Below are positions 63,902-64,000 of a stretch of DNA of 64,000 nucleotides, one piece after another; within the stretch, counting starts at the first letter, position 1; the number at the start of each line of letters is the position of its first letter. The stretch comes from Actinoplanes sp040639655. Its GTDB lineage: Bacteria; Actinomycetota; Actinomycetes; Mycobacteriales; Micromonosporaceae. The stretch is taken from contig NZ_JBFAAI010000020.1 of assembly GCF_040639655.1 (NCBI RefSeq), forward strand, positions 99,161 to 163,160, in the 5' to 3' direction. A program made the translations under genes and the position numbers. Below the pieces are notes generated by a model that saw nothing but the letters and a program-made list of their open reading frames with translations, had not been told where the DNA came from and did not search any database.

Positions 63902-64000
63902 GGCCGTCCTCCTCGATTGTCGCTGGAATGGGTCGGGACCTGCAGGGATCGGAACACGGCGTTCAGAACAGCCCCCTCGTTTCGTCGTACGCGTCATCAC

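Overview
The window is high-GC DNA from an actinomycete, most likely a Micromonosporaceae member close to Actinoplanes. The reasons are the coenzyme F420 genes beside whiB and the GDP-mannose genes, the MtrA-MtrB-LpqB cell-envelope cluster, long-form HPF followed by SecA, GTG/TTG starts with GGAGG ribosome sites, and a PilM-PilN-PilO-prepilin peptidase set of the kind known from Actinoplanes. Taxonomy is inferred from gene content and order only.

Layout. (1) 1-24155, conserved core: the end of an acetoacetyl-CoA synthetase, a TIGR03089-type protein, a GT4 glycosyltransferase, manC, a NUDIX protein, cofE-cofD (F420), a membrane protein, fbiC, whiB, a degenerate zincin, a DUF3499 protein, a secreted polysaccharide deacetylase, an aldehyde dehydrogenase/DUF779 pair with a GAF regulator, endonuclease V, then manB, a Trm112-like protein, a TobH-type SIS protein, manA and ahcY. 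A promoter-plus-hairpin with no ORF lies between manA and ahcY and is a small RNA candidate. (2) 24162-43721, regulation and division: an XRE/DUF397 pair, mtrA-mtrB-lpqB, comF, hpf, a double GNAT protein, secA, small conserved actinobacterial genes, prfB, ftsE-ftsX with an M23 peptidase, and smpB. (3) 43807-44888: a CBM2 surface protein and the tmRNA gene ssrA.

(4) 44889 to about 54940, an accessory region downstream of ssrA with less biased codon use in places. It holds a PD-(D/E)XK-like nuclease, three toxin-antitoxin pairs (HicAB, VapBC, YefM-YoeB), an orphan protein, and a divergent module made of an EACC1-like protein, a membrane M48 metalloprotease and a zinc-ribbon/transmembrane protein. 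Copies of a structured repeat, often carrying a terminator hairpin, sit between these modules. This is the most promising place for an undescribed system.

(5) 54943-64000: a secreted transglycosylase-like protein, a CE1-type esterase with CBM2, MTA phosphorylase, a YqgE/AlgH protein, tRNA-Ala(GGC), a signal-peptidase-like protein lacking both catalytic residues, a broken SARP/BTAD fragment, a single-domain response regulator, and pilO-pilN-pilM-prepilin peptidase on the minus strand.

Functional links: ManA, ManB and ManC make GDP-mannose from fructose-6-phosphate, and the nearby glycosyltransferase and SIS protein fit that pathway. CofD, CofE and FbiC make F420. FtsEX with the M23 peptidase couples division to wall cleavage. 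SmpB and tmRNA rescue stalled ribosomes. PilM, N and O with the prepilin peptidase belong to a type IV pilus whose pilin and ATPases lie outside the window.
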